A DNA stretch of 64,000 nucleotides. Source: Bacillus sp. FJAT-22090. Its GTDB lineage: Bacteria; Bacillota; Bacilli; Bacillales_A; Planococcaceae. The notes below the pieces were generated by a model that was given only the letters and a program-made list of their open reading frames with translations, did not search any database and was not told the DNA's origin. Positions 46,701 to 55,079 of this stretch are shown piece by piece. Position numbers and translations under genes: made by a program. The stretch's first letter is position 1; each line of letters begins with the position of its first letter. The DNA lies in NCBI RefSeq assembly GCF_007676755.1, contig NZ_VEBK01000003.1, positions 124,001-188,000 of the forward strand, written 5' to 3'.

Positions 46701-48148
46701 TTCGCTGTTTCAAGAAGAATTTCTTCCATTTCATCAACCGTCAAGTTAGCGTTCACTTGGCGAAGAAGCGCAGCTACACCAGATACTGCTGGTCCTGCCA
46801 TCGAAGTTCCATTCCAGCCTCCTTCATAACCACCACCTGGTATAGAAGAACGAATGTTTACACCCGGTGCCGAGATATCTGGTTTAATCTCAGCGTATGG
46901 AGAAGGTCCACGAAGAGAGAAGCTTCCCACTTTGTTATTGATGTCTGTTGCACCCGTTGCAAATGACTCAGGGTAATTTGCTGGTGCTGCGACCGACCCC
47001 GCTCCCCCTGGATTTGTAAGCGTAGTGTTTCCTGCAGAGAATTCAGGGAAAATTTCTGCAGCACGCCAGTTGACAACGACCTCTCGGTACCACTCGTCTA
47101 AACCAGGACCACCACCCCAAGAGTTATTGACAATGTCTGGAGCCATGTCCACACGCGCATTTCCATTCGCATCGGTCGGCGCTAAAATCCACTGTGCCGC
47201 TTCTAGTAAGTCAGCATCTGTACCACCGGCTGATGTAAAAGCTTTAACAGCAATATATTTCGCTCCTGGGGCAACACCAATTTGGTTAGCACCATTTGGT
47301 TCACTTCCTACCATTGTTCCTGTTACATGCGTACCATGTTCAATATCATCATAGGGTGTAGCACGTCCCGCAGTCGCATCAAACCAGTTGAAATCATGGG
47401 AAACTTGTCCAGTTGCTTTATTATAGCCACGGTATTTTTCCTTTAAAGCTGGATGGTCCCATTGAACACCGGTATCGATACTCGCTACAACTGTTCCTGC
47501 ACCATCTATACCCATTGCCCAAACATTTGGAGCTTTCACACGCTCGATGTTCCACTCAACGTTTGCAACCTCCGCTTTAGGTGCAATAGCTTTTTCTGTT
47601 TTTGTCGTAAATAATTGACGGGTTTCATTTGGTAGTACCTTTTCAACTTCTGGGAACATCGCAATTTTTTGAGCAACTTCTTTCGTCGCCGTTACAGCCA
47701 TACCATTTACAATGTAATACGATGTAATATTTTCAGCATTCCCCTTGGCTGCTTCCTGTTCAAGAAATTCCTTTACTGTTTGTTGCGACTCGAGAGAAGT
47801 TGCCTTCAATTCAGATACAACAGCAGAGCGTTGGATCAGCTTCGTATTATGTGCTGATAGGTTTGAGGCATTTGCATTTTTTCGCGCTTCTGCAGCTACT
47901 GCTTCTGAATCCGTTTTTTCTTTGAATTTGACTAGAAATGTTACTTTTTCATCCGCTTTAAAGTTTTCTAGTAAACGACTGCTCACCTTATCTTGTACAG
48001 AAATTGAATTTGTGCTCGAATCTCTGAAAGATTGATGAAGCTTACTCGTCGTTTCGGCACTAACTACATTTGGTGCGATTAGCGAAAATGTCATTAGTAG
48101 GGATGCAGCAACACTCAGTGCTTTGATTTGACTACTTTTCTTCCTCAA
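43718..48148 (-). CDS. bpr: Bacillopeptidase F-like secreted subtilisin-family protease
   Basis: The ~1476-residue exoprotease has a signal peptide (cut near VVSAET) and an I9-type propeptide to about residue 195. The S8 domain shows Asp in SIDTGVQWDHP (about 227), His in EHGTHVTGT (about 273) and Ser in NGTSMAGPA (about 451). Then come a MAM/InhA-like domain (EDFEAQPIGWNSFGE), two carboxypeptidase-regulatory-like beta domains and Ig-like/glucodextranase-type repeats. This is the architecture and size of B. subtilis Bpr (about 1430). The ATG at 48154 touches the GGAGG site, so the TTG at 48148 is preferred. A mini-ORF lies in its leader. Confidence 0.9.
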   Translation of the reverse strand: MRKKSSQIKALSVAASLLMTFSLIAPNVVSAETTSKLHQSFRDSSTNSISVQDKVSSRLLENFKADEKVTFLVKFKEKTDSEAVAAEARKNANASNLSAHNTKLIQRSAVVSELKATSLESQQTVKEFLEQEAAKGNAENITSYYIVNGMAVTATKEVAQKIAMFPEVEKVLPNETRQLFTTKTEKAIAPKAEVANVEWNIERVKAPNVWAMGIDGAGTVVASIDTGVQWDHPALKEKYRGYNKATGQVSHDFNWFDATAGRATPYDDIEHGTHVTGTMVGSEPNGANQIGVAPGAKYIAVKAFTSAGGTDADLLEAAQWILAPTDANGNARVDMAPDIVNNSWGGGPGLDEWYREVVVNWRAAEIFPEFSAGNTTLTNPGGAGSVAAPANYPESFATGATDINNKVGSFSLRGPSPYAEIKPDISAPGVNIRSSIPGGGYEGGWNGTSMAGPAVSGVAALLRQVNANLTVDEMEEILLETANPLTDSQYPATPNHGYGYGLVDAYEAVSSVVTGLGTLKGQVTQQGDDNEAPVFEHSSPRETYAGMDLDLTIAVSDNISVASVLLNYKDANGTWKAIEAGHKSGDYKSGEFNVVIPGTLITGNSFTYKWTINDFGNNEVSSEEYVVQVKPGITVGYSEDFEAQPIGWNSFGEANSWEWGKPTSGPGNAASGEKVYATNLAGNYDSRMNATLVMPPIDLPEGNSYLQFKQWHNFEESSTGRAWDYGHVFVSTDQVEWTQLLMVQGASNGWIDAEVDLSAYAGQRIYIGFNAFSDGSVVREGWYIDDVGLAEVSQTGKVAKGKDANVNKVTSGNNNNENSKVNIGNGQDKFAKKEFIDPTTIRPVLPVKEAPPIVDKISNPTLLPLGAQVSVLESGRSVYTNPADGSYSMTHGAGTFTVKAEAYGFTSEKQSVSIEADGTATANFTLEEVAQNTVNGTITDQSTGEGIPGATLLLVEDANITPVETDTAGNYSLTAYEGDYTLKVVARGYHSQEVSITIGSETITQNIALEPFYTYPGGEIGYDDGTAENARAFNAAGNAWAVKMSLPEGKESGIVTDGVFRFWDTEWPVPGGTAFAVEVWDATGSDGTPGKKLAGPIDATALRNGEWTVVDLNEHNIVVNGDFFMVYRQTFANPNTPGLATDENGTNAGRSYQGVSGAWSPSPAEEGNYMIRARVSYEVHGPVITSPVADSVTNEASISIEGTASPTTTIELKQNGEDAGSVIVAEDGKFTIPTELTEGTNEFKAVSVLDGRVTGESAPITVILDTLKPELTIDSPKDGDKTNRESVTIEGTVKDANLDSVKINGQNATVVEGKYSKRILLENGENEIKVVAKDKANNSVSKKVTVTAQYDAPVIENVTPTEDLYLTTGKSVKIEFDSTPGLKATFVIHMPLTNVGNVQNATELPMMEQANGHYVGYWTVPAETVANGAVLEVKVVDSFNNETRQKAAGKLYINVPVPSAQPTEELVEIPAELSAE

Positions 48149-48207
48149 CTTCATTCCTCCTTTGAATTTTACATCGATATTAATACCTAGCGAGAAGCTG
48201 ATGGCCT

Positions 48208-48231
48208 TTAAAAAAGACCAAACAAAAACAC
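48208..48231 (-). CDS. Possible seven-residue leader peptide before the protease gene
   Basis: A perfect AAAGGAGG (48237-48244) sits 5 nt before a GTG that opens MFLFGLF and a stop. It lies 60 nt upstream of the protease gene in its presumed transcript. The only nearby fold is a four-pair stem. A second ribosome site with a short Phe/Leu-rich frame suggests leader control, but this could be chance. Confidence 0.3.
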   Translation of the reverse strand: MFLFGLF

Positions 48232-48244
48232 CTTCGCCTCCTTT

Positions 48245-48830
48245 CCCAAACCGTAATTTAGGTATACAGAATCAATGGTGTCAATCGTGAGTCTCTAGTT
48301 GTAATTACCACTATAAAGCAAATGAATTGAAAACTTTGTCGATTTTTGTCACGTTTTATCCATTTCTTTAAAGTTAATAGTTAATTACTAGTTTGTTTCA
48401 GTATTTCAATAGGTATAAAGCACTTTCTAAAAGAATAACGGAATAAGTATGAAAGGTTTAAAATCACTATTTTGAAGGGTTTATTAAAAATACATAGTTA
48501 TATTAAGAGATTTCAATTTTGTCCCTTTTTTGAAAAATAATTAATTAAGCCCATAAACTAGAAAAGGGTAATTTGACTATCAATTTTATTTTCATGGAAC
48601 ATACCTTTCTAAATAACATTTTGCAATTTAAATACTTTTAATTAGTCATAATTACTAATATTCGAATTAATTATATGAATAATTGACTACTATCACATGT
48701 TGAGCTTCATACAAATCATCATTCTGTTGCTAATGTGATGAAGAAAACATTGTTAAAATCCTACAGGATAAGACAAAACTTTTTTAAAATAAACTAAGAG
48801 CTACGTTTTAGAAAAAGAGGTTATCGGGAA
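48245..48830. other. AT-rich intergenic region
   Basis: The region separates the divergent protease genes. On the minus strand TTGACA with a weak CTAAAT 17 bp later lies near 48255-48285 and may drive the bacillopeptidase gene. I see no coding frame, repeat or RNA fold in the rest. Confidence 0.4.
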
Positions 48831-48890
48831 ATGCTCATACAATTGTGTATAATACATCTAACAATATGCATTAAAGCTAGGGGTGAAAGC

Positions 48891-49709
48891 ATGGACCAAA
48901 AAGATAAAAAGGATAAGTATAAATGGGATGAGGAAGATATGGATGAAACAGTTGCAGATGAAGAATTCCTAGAGTTTGTGTTAGAAGCTCAAAGAGAGGC
49001 ACTCCTTGAGGAGGCACAAGAAAGGACAAATCCTAAAACGAAGCGTCCATTTCCTAGATGGATATTCTGGATAATGGCTACTGTTTTATTCATCAATACA
49101 TTTGCAGTTATCTTTCAAATATATTCAATTCCTGCAATTGAATTTTTAAAAACGTCCGCTAGATTATCCGTGCAAGAAGATATTGCCCTCTATAAAGAGT
49201 CCGTTGTCGTGGTTTTATCCGAAGATAGCAAAGGAACCGGTTTTTCTATTTCTAGTAGCGGAACAATTTTAACAAACTATCACGTCATCGAAGGAAATGA
49301 TACAGTGATTGTTGGTTTTCCAGAAGACGGTCGTTTTAAAGCAAACGTAATACATACATATCCAGATGTAGACCTAGCTGTTTTAGAAGTGGAAGGGGAA
49401 GATTTACCTCACCTAGATCTTGCCTCAAAAAAATCTTTTATAAAAGATGATCCCGTTACCTTTATCGGAAATCCCCTAAACTTTACCGGCATCGCAAACG
49501 AGGGAACAATTCTAGACGAATATCTATTAAGTGATTGGGATGTACCTGTAGTGATGATGAAAGCTCCGGTTTATCGCGGCAATAGTGGTAGCCCTGTATT
49601 GAATAAAGACGGTCAAGTAATTGGAGTAGTCTTTGCTACATTAGATCTCAAGGAATATGGCAAGGTTGGCCTGTTTGTGCCAATTGAAGAATATTATAAG
49701 AAACTGTGA
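48891..49709 (+). CDS. Membrane-anchored trypsin-like (HtrA-type) serine protease without PDZ
   Basis: The product is about 272 residues. A highly charged cytoplasmic N-terminus of about 60 residues, one membrane helix (WIFWIMATVLFINTFAVIF) and an extracellular trypsin-like domain follow each other. The catalytic triad is His in LTNYHVIEG, Asp in PDVDLAVLE and Ser in YRGNSGSPV. No PDZ domain follows, unlike HtrA. GGGG lies 7 nt before the ATG at 48891, so the longer frame from 48831 is not used. It may act in envelope protein quality control. Confidence 0.88.
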   Translation: MDQKDKKDKYKWDEEDMDETVADEEFLEFVLEAQREALLEEAQERTNPKTKRPFPRWIFWIMATVLFINTFAVIFQIYSIPAIEFLKTSARLSVQEDIALYKESVVVVLSEDSKGTGFSISSSGTILTNYHVIEGNDTVIVGFPEDGRFKANVIHTYPDVDLAVLEVEGEDLPHLDLASKKSFIKDDPVTFIGNPLNFTGIANEGTILDEYLLSDWDVPVVMMKAPVYRGNSGSPVLNKDGQVIGVVFATLDLKEYGKVGLFVPIEEYYKKL

Positions 49710-49727
49710 CCTCATGAGCAACGAGCT

Positions 49728-49776
49728 AAAAAACGCGAGAAGAAAAGTAAATCTTTTTCTTCTCGCGTTCTATTTA
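49728..49776. terminator. Bidirectional terminator
   Basis: AACGCGAGAAGAAAA pairs with TTTTCTTCTCGCGTT with a short loop, flanked by T-rich and A-rich tracts. It lies between convergent genes. Confidence 0.85.
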
Positions 49777-50538
49777 CTATGATAAATATTTTTCACGCCA
49801 AGCCATACGCTCTTTTTCTTCTAGTTCATGTTCCAGTTTTTCATCCCATTTTTCTATTAATGTATTCCAAACACGCGCATATAGAACATCTTCTTCTTTG
49901 TTATAGACAATAAATTCGAAGCAAGGAATATCATCTATATACAAATCAGTAGTAGATTGAATTTCTGAAATAACAATTTGAACATCCCCTTCAGTAGTGT
50001 CCGGGGCATCGTTATGTAAAGCATCGATGATCTTCCCTTCTTCAAAAGAAAGTTCTTTATCCAAATAACCTTCCTCTACAAAACGGTAGGTTGCAAGCTC
50101 TGCCTCTCCATCCATGGCAGGTTTTATTTCCCCGTTTAAAAATGCATGATGACATATACTATATAGGACGACTTGTTTTTCCTGTTCTTGTTCTTCCTCA
50201 AAAACTCCATTTTCTAACTGCTGGAATCCTTTATCAGTTAAAACAAACAGCTTCCCTTTTTTTTCTATTAATCCTGTTCTCTTCATAATATTGATTAGGT
50301 CTTCAACAAAAAGTTGCTCAACGAGTAAAAGCTCACTAAGCTGCTCCGCTCTTTCAATTTCAGCTTTTTGAAAAGAAATGAGCATCATTTTCATGAGAAT
50401 ATCCATTTTTGAGCGCTTCACCGGCTTGTATTCGACTTCCACAGAATGGATAGGGATACTCCATCTAGTAGAATCAATAATTTTCACTTTGCTATTTTGT
50501 TGCAGCTGGTTTCTTAAACGTTTTTCTACATTATGCAT
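49777..50538 (-). CDS. Helicase-partner protein with winged-helix-like segment
   Basis: The 253-residue acidic protein has a helical middle part with an HTH-like run, LLLVEQLFVEDLINIMKRTG then KLFVLTDKGFQQLENG, which looks like a winged helix. The C-terminus is highly charged (KLEHELEEKERMAWREK). I do not recognise the family. It begins four bases after the stop of the 1272-residue helicase gene, so the two are co-translated and probably work together. The terminator at 49728 ends the operon. Confidence 0.75.
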   Translation of the reverse strand: MHNVEKRLRNQLQQNSKVKIIDSTRWSIPIHSVEVEYKPVKRSKMDILMKMMLISFQKAEIERAEQLSELLLVEQLFVEDLINIMKRTGLIEKKGKLFVLTDKGFQQLENGVFEEEQEQEKQVVLYSICHHAFLNGEIKPAMDGEAELATYRFVEEGYLDKELSFEEGKIIDALHNDAPDTTEGDVQIVISEIQSTTDLYIDDIPCFEFIVYNKEEDVLYARVWNTLIEKWDEKLEHELEEKERMAWREKYLS

Positions 50539-50542
50539 TTCA

Positions 50543-53500
50543 TTAGACCTCTAACTTGCTTTTTGTATGATTTCGATATCCATTTTGTTTTTTTACGGTG
50601 CTAAGCAAACGGCTGTACATTTCTCTTGAATTCCTCTGTTTAGCTCGTTTAGTGAACATCTCGGTGCTGCCAACTAAAACGAGTAATTCTCTCGCACGGG
50701 ATAATGCTACGTTTAAACGTCTATAATCATTCGCAAATCCTATATCACCGTTCTTGTCCTGAGTGTTACGAACCATACTTAAAATGATGACATCCATTTC
50801 CATCCCTTGAAATTTATCGACAGTTCCTGTTCGAAAACTCAAATGCTTTAGATTGGTTTCCTGTTGTATTAAACGATCTATTCGCTTCACTTGTTCTCCA
50901 TAAAAACTTATGACTCCAATACTTTTTCTTTCATCTCCCTGCATTCTTCCTTCGCTTTTAGCAGTTGCGGCAGCCTTGTCTAAATCCTTTAATACTTCTC
51001 GAATGGTGTCTAATTCCGCTTGATTAAATCGACTTTTTCCATCTTTCATTCGTTCCTCAAAATATGGCTTCTCATTCGGCATATCTAGCCACAGTAGATG
51101 GTCTTTTCGATTGACAAAACGTGATTCCAACAAATGATCTCGCATAACATCTGAATTTGTTAACCCACACTGTAAGCGATAATTTTCTTCCTCATAAAAA
51201 GGGGTAATTGTTTCCATAATATTCTCGTGCATACGATATTGGATAGCAAGCATCGTTTTGTTCGTTTTCGGCAAATTTTTAAATAAGCGTTCGAAAAGAG
51301 ACTCTTTTAAAAGCTTCTTCAACTCATCTTTTTCCTCTAGATTTTCGCTTTCCTCCAATATCGCTTTAAGTGTTTCATCCAGTGTGTCTTCTCCTACAAG
51401 TGGAGGCAACTGATGATGATCTCCAACTAAAATGATTTTTTTCCCCTTTAACATAGGAAGTAATAGTTCGGGGGGAGTTGCTTTTGAAACTTCATCGATA
51501 ATAACAACGTCAAACGTTGGATAATTGTCCATAAACTCTTTGCGTGCAGATGCTACACATGTTGTCCCAATTACATTGGCATGTCGTACATATAATTTCC
51601 GAATTTCATCCAAGTCATGATTATTAGCTTCTTTTAGCATGCCACTCCATTCATTTTGTAAAGCCTGCGTGATTGGTAGCCGGTCTATCTCCAGCTGAGT
51701 TTCTAAGATATTTTTTTCCAGAACCGCTATATCTATCAAGACTTTTTCCCGCTCATCTTCTGGTTTTTGTTTTAGTAACTCTTCTAGCGCTTTCCATTGC
51801 CGTTCTTGCTCTAAACCTTCCGAATTCACTTGCTTACTTTCCTGTTCTTTTTCTTGAAGTGAAGCTGAGTTTATATCTAATTGTTTAGTAAAAATAGCAA
51901 GCTCGTCGTTTTTTTGTTGAAGCTGATTAGTGTATCGCGTAAGTGTTTCTATTGTTTTTTCCATGTTGCTATAAGTATTTTCTTTTTCTCGTAATTGTTC
52001 TTGCAACGATGGTAGTTCAGGGGTATTTTCCGTAGATCCTATTTGACCGTGTAACAGAGTGACTTTTTCTTGCAATTGTCGTAGCTCTTCGCTTTGCACA
52101 GTCCCTTTGCTTTTTAATTCATCAGTGGTCTGTTTGATCGTAAAAATATTTCTTCTTACTTGTTCAGCCAATTCTACTTTTATCGTTTGAAACCTATTCG
52201 CTGAATCAGCCTTTGCTCTTTGCAAGGTTTTCCCTTGTTCCCATACAAACTTCTTACGTACATTCAAGCCTTCCAAATACACTTCCAACTTCTCAACAGT
52301 AACTGTTCCTGATGTCAACAAACGCTTCATGCTGTCGATAAATTGATGTATTTCTTTTACCGAATAAGAAGTATCAAATACAACTCCGCTACTCGTTACG
52401 TGGTTTTTTACAGATTCTAACGAAATATTATTCTTTGTCAATAAACCCTCTATGTAATCGATAGCTGGAAGCAATCGTTTATTTAGTTCCTCCCAATCGG
52501 CAAAAGACATAATCATTTCTATAAGACTGTCCAACTCTGCTATCTGTTTTTCTAAAGTGGAAGCAGGGATGATTTCAAATTGACGCATCTGCTCTTTTAA
52601 TAATTCAAATTTATTAATGATCTGTATTTCGGTCAAAAACCCCTCTAAGTGGTCTATTTTCACTTGTACAGTTTGATATTCATGTCTTGTCCCTATTAAT
52701 AATGCTTCGACATTTCTGCTTTCTACTACCGACTGTCTATAGAGAATCTGTTTTTTGGTTTGCTCAATTTCCATCTGCAAGCGTTCTCTACTTAGTCCCA
52801 ATTCTTCATATTTCGCATGAGACTCAATGAAATGTTCCATCTTTTTTATTTCTTTTAGAAGCTCTTCCACCGTGCTTTTTAAATGTGCACACTCTTCTTC
52901 AAGCTTTTCTCGTTCTTTTTTCAAGAGTACTAATCGTTTTTTAAGCTCCTTAATTTGCTGGCCACGTTCAAAAAATTCGACTTGTGCCTCTTGTTTTCGC
53001 TTTATTTTTTGTTCTAATACGACGACTTCCTGTTGGAGCAATTCTACTTGCTTTTTGTAATCAGACAAATTTCCATTCAGTTGTCCTTCTTTTGTGGGGT
53101 GGGTATCTATTTCATATAACAAAGCGCTTAACGTTTGATCTTTCCAATACTGACCAACATTTTCTTCTATAAATCTTTTACCTTCTTCTTCAATGCTCTC
53201 TGTTCTGCCAAAACGTAAAATTCGAATGTCCTTATTAGAAAGCAGTCTACTAAGCGCATTATCAACGGCCAAATTTGACTGAGAAGCAACTAAAGTTCGA
53301 AGTCCCGCCTTTGCATTTTGCTGACAAATTTCAGATATAACAGTAGTTTTTCCCGTTCCTGGAGGTCCTTGAATGACGTATAAATCTTCCGCAGACATCG
53401 CTCCAACAACCGCTTCTTGTTGAAACTCATTTAACTGGTTATGAAATTCTAATTCCTTTTTCTTATTCGATATACGGATAGTTGGACGATTTTCAAATAA

Positions 53501-54361
53501 AATATTTTCTAAATTTGCATTTGCGGCTAGACCATTTTGTAAATCTTCAAATCCTTTACGAAATCTTCGAATCTGACTTAGTGTGGCAAAGTTGCTAAAC
53601 GTTGCTTCTTTCAATTTGGGGTGCCACTGATTTTTTCTAGCCATCTCACGAAATCTCGGTTTCATCTCAATCTCAATGTTTTTTTTGGAACGATCTACCT
53701 TTAATACATCCCCGATATCATGTTGAAATCCTTTTAAAGAAACACTCAGACCTTTTAACTTGTTCCACTCATTTCCGTTTACATTACTCCCAACAAGTGT
53801 CATTCTGCTGAAGTCTTCATTGAAAATAAGGTTTGAATAAACGGTCGTAATATCCGCAATATCTGCATTACGTTCTTGTATCTTCAAGTATCCTTCCCAA
53901 CTGGAAATTCTTTTTTTTACGTACTCTGACCTTTCTTCCGCGACAGGCAACTCCCGAATTTGTGTATGTAATTGAATAGGCATCCCTGCTCCATTATTAC
54001 GAGCAGTAACAAAGTTTAAACTGACTGGAAGTCGTCGATTGGTCTTTACAGGAACTTTGGAGCTTCGTACATGAAATGCTGTGGCAAGAAGCCCATCGTT
54101 TTGAAGTATACATTCCATCACTCCAACTCGTCCCTCTAGTTTCTCTACTAAAGTTTCGTTCTTTACATTGTCAAAATAAAGTGAAAGTGGAGTATTCCCA
54201 TGGGCATTTACCGGACGTTTTTCAATATGAACCTCAAAAAATGCTTGCATATTAAAAAAGGCATGTTCATCAGTTGCCCATTCCTGAATTCCTCCGCGTG
54301 CTTTATTCGTTATCATTAGGTTACACCGCATCATATCGACTGGGATTGAAGCATGTCTCAT
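50543..54361 (-). CDS. Large SF1B (UPF1/DNA2-like) helicase with coiled-coil insertion
   Basis: The protein is about 1272 residues. An N-terminal domain of about 300 residues precedes Walker A IQGPPGTGKTT (about 334-341). An unusually long coiled coil (about 420-900) separates it from the remaining motifs: DVVIIDEVSKATPPELL, GDHHQLPPL, QYRMHENI and TVDKFQGMEMDVIILS with LNVALSRAR. These are SF1 UPF1-like helicase motifs. The ATG at 54361 has AAAGGAGG 7 nt upstream; the ATG at 54367 is too close. It pairs with the gene at 49777. Roles in nucleic acid repair or phage defence are possible but unproven. Confidence 0.85.
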   Translation of the reverse strand: MRHASIPVDMMRCNLMITNKARGGIQEWATDEHAFFNMQAFFEVHIEKRPVNAHGNTPLSLYFDNVKNETLVEKLEGRVGVMECILQNDGLLATAFHVRSSKVPVKTNRRLPVSLNFVTARNNGAGMPIQLHTQIRELPVAEERSEYVKKRISSWEGYLKIQERNADIADITTVYSNLIFNEDFSRMTLVGSNVNGNEWNKLKGLSVSLKGFQHDIGDVLKVDRSKKNIEIEMKPRFREMARKNQWHPKLKEATFSNFATLSQIRRFRKGFEDLQNGLAANANLENILFENRPTIRISNKKKELEFHNQLNEFQQEAVVGAMSAEDLYVIQGPPGTGKTTVISEICQQNAKAGLRTLVASQSNLAVDNALSRLLSNKDIRILRFGRTESIEEEGKRFIEENVGQYWKDQTLSALLYEIDTHPTKEGQLNGNLSDYKKQVELLQQEVVVLEQKIKRKQEAQVEFFERGQQIKELKKRLVLLKKEREKLEEECAHLKSTVEELLKEIKKMEHFIESHAKYEELGLSRERLQMEIEQTKKQILYRQSVVESRNVEALLIGTRHEYQTVQVKIDHLEGFLTEIQIINKFELLKEQMRQFEIIPASTLEKQIAELDSLIEMIMSFADWEELNKRLLPAIDYIEGLLTKNNISLESVKNHVTSSGVVFDTSYSVKEIHQFIDSMKRLLTSGTVTVEKLEVYLEGLNVRKKFVWEQGKTLQRAKADSANRFQTIKVELAEQVRRNIFTIKQTTDELKSKGTVQSEELRQLQEKVTLLHGQIGSTENTPELPSLQEQLREKENTYSNMEKTIETLTRYTNQLQQKNDELAIFTKQLDINSASLQEKEQESKQVNSEGLEQERQWKALEELLKQKPEDEREKVLIDIAVLEKNILETQLEIDRLPITQALQNEWSGMLKEANNHDLDEIRKLYVRHANVIGTTCVASARKEFMDNYPTFDVVIIDEVSKATPPELLLPMLKGKKIILVGDHHQLPPLVGEDTLDETLKAILEESENLEEKDELKKLLKESLFERLFKNLPKTNKTMLAIQYRMHENIMETITPFYEEENYRLQCGLTNSDVMRDHLLESRFVNRKDHLLWLDMPNEKPYFEERMKDGKSRFNQAELDTIREVLKDLDKAAATAKSEGRMQGDERKSIGVISFYGEQVKRIDRLIQQETNLKHLSFRTGTVDKFQGMEMDVIILSMVRNTQDKNGDIGFANDYRRLNVALSRARELLVLVGSTEMFTKRAKQRNSREMYSRLLSTVKKQNGYRNHTKSKLEV

Positions 54362-54392
54362 GCACATGCCTCCTTTCTAATTGTATAAACGG

Positions 54393-54442
54393 TTCAAAAA
54401 CAAAAGAGCACCCATCTCGATTTTCAACAAATCGGGTACTCT
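54393..54442 (-). terminator. Terminator-like hairpin in the helicase leader (possible attenuator)
   Basis: On the minus strand arms 54429-54442 and 54405-54423 form a stem (CGATTT pairing, ACC-GGT, AGAG-CTCT) with a 5-nt bulge and one mismatch, followed by TTTTGTTTTTG. It lies 32 nt upstream of the helicase start and downstream of a TATAAT (54454-54459), so it would be the first thing transcribed. No minus-strand gene lies upstream that would need a terminator. Confidence 0.5.
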
Positions 54443-54671
54443 GCATTAACTTTATTATACCTCTAAATTAACAAATAAAGAACTTACAAAATCATGAAAA
54501 CTAAGGTGGAGAGAAATTATATACAATAAATACCATTAATTCAATACTCATAATTTTAAACATTTCGTGAATTTTTTGTTGCTATCTTATAAATCTTTTA
54601 ATATTATTAATTTACATCTAAGAACAGAATATTCCAAAAATAAGAAAATATTTTACTAGGAGGAATGTTAA

Positions 54672-55079
54672 ATGGCAAAAAAAATAGAAAGTGTTTTTAC
54701 TCCGGAAAACCCCCGAGAAAAAAAGACTCTTTCGAAGGATGAAACTGTACAAGATCACCCAAAAGTATCTGGAACGCCAAATTACGAGAGAATTTCAGCA
54801 AGTCAAGAATTTCAATCTTTAAAATCTAAAAAGAGAAAGTTTATTTTACCTGTCTCTATCTTTTTCTTATTATGCTATATTACGTTGCCAGCCCTAACTT
54901 CTTATACAACCGTGTTAAATACGAATGCTTTTGGTGATGTGGCATGGGTGTGGATATATGCAATCGCCTTATTTATTATGACATGGGTGTTATGTATGAT
55001 TTATGTTAGTAAAGCTAATGGGTATGATCGTGATGCAGACGAGATTTTTGAAAAGGAAAAGGCTGGTGGCTATGAATGA
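54672..55079 (+). CDS. DUF485 membrane protein (YwcB-like)
   Basis: The 135-residue protein has a charged N-terminal half with the family motif YERISASQEFQSLKSKKRKF and two membrane helices (FILPVSIFFLLCYITLPALT and WVWIYAIALFIMTWVLCMIY). DUF485 proteins are partners of SSS-family monocarboxylate or acetate symporters. AGGAGG lies before the ATG. It overlaps the symporter gene by ATGA, as in ywcB-ywcA and yjcH-actP. Confidence 0.88.
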   Translation: MAKKIESVFTPENPREKKTLSKDETVQDHPKVSGTPNYERISASQEFQSLKSKKRKFILPVSIFFLLCYITLPALTSYTTVLNTNAFGDVAWVWIYAIALFIMTWVLCMIYVSKANGYDRDADEIFEKEKAGGYE

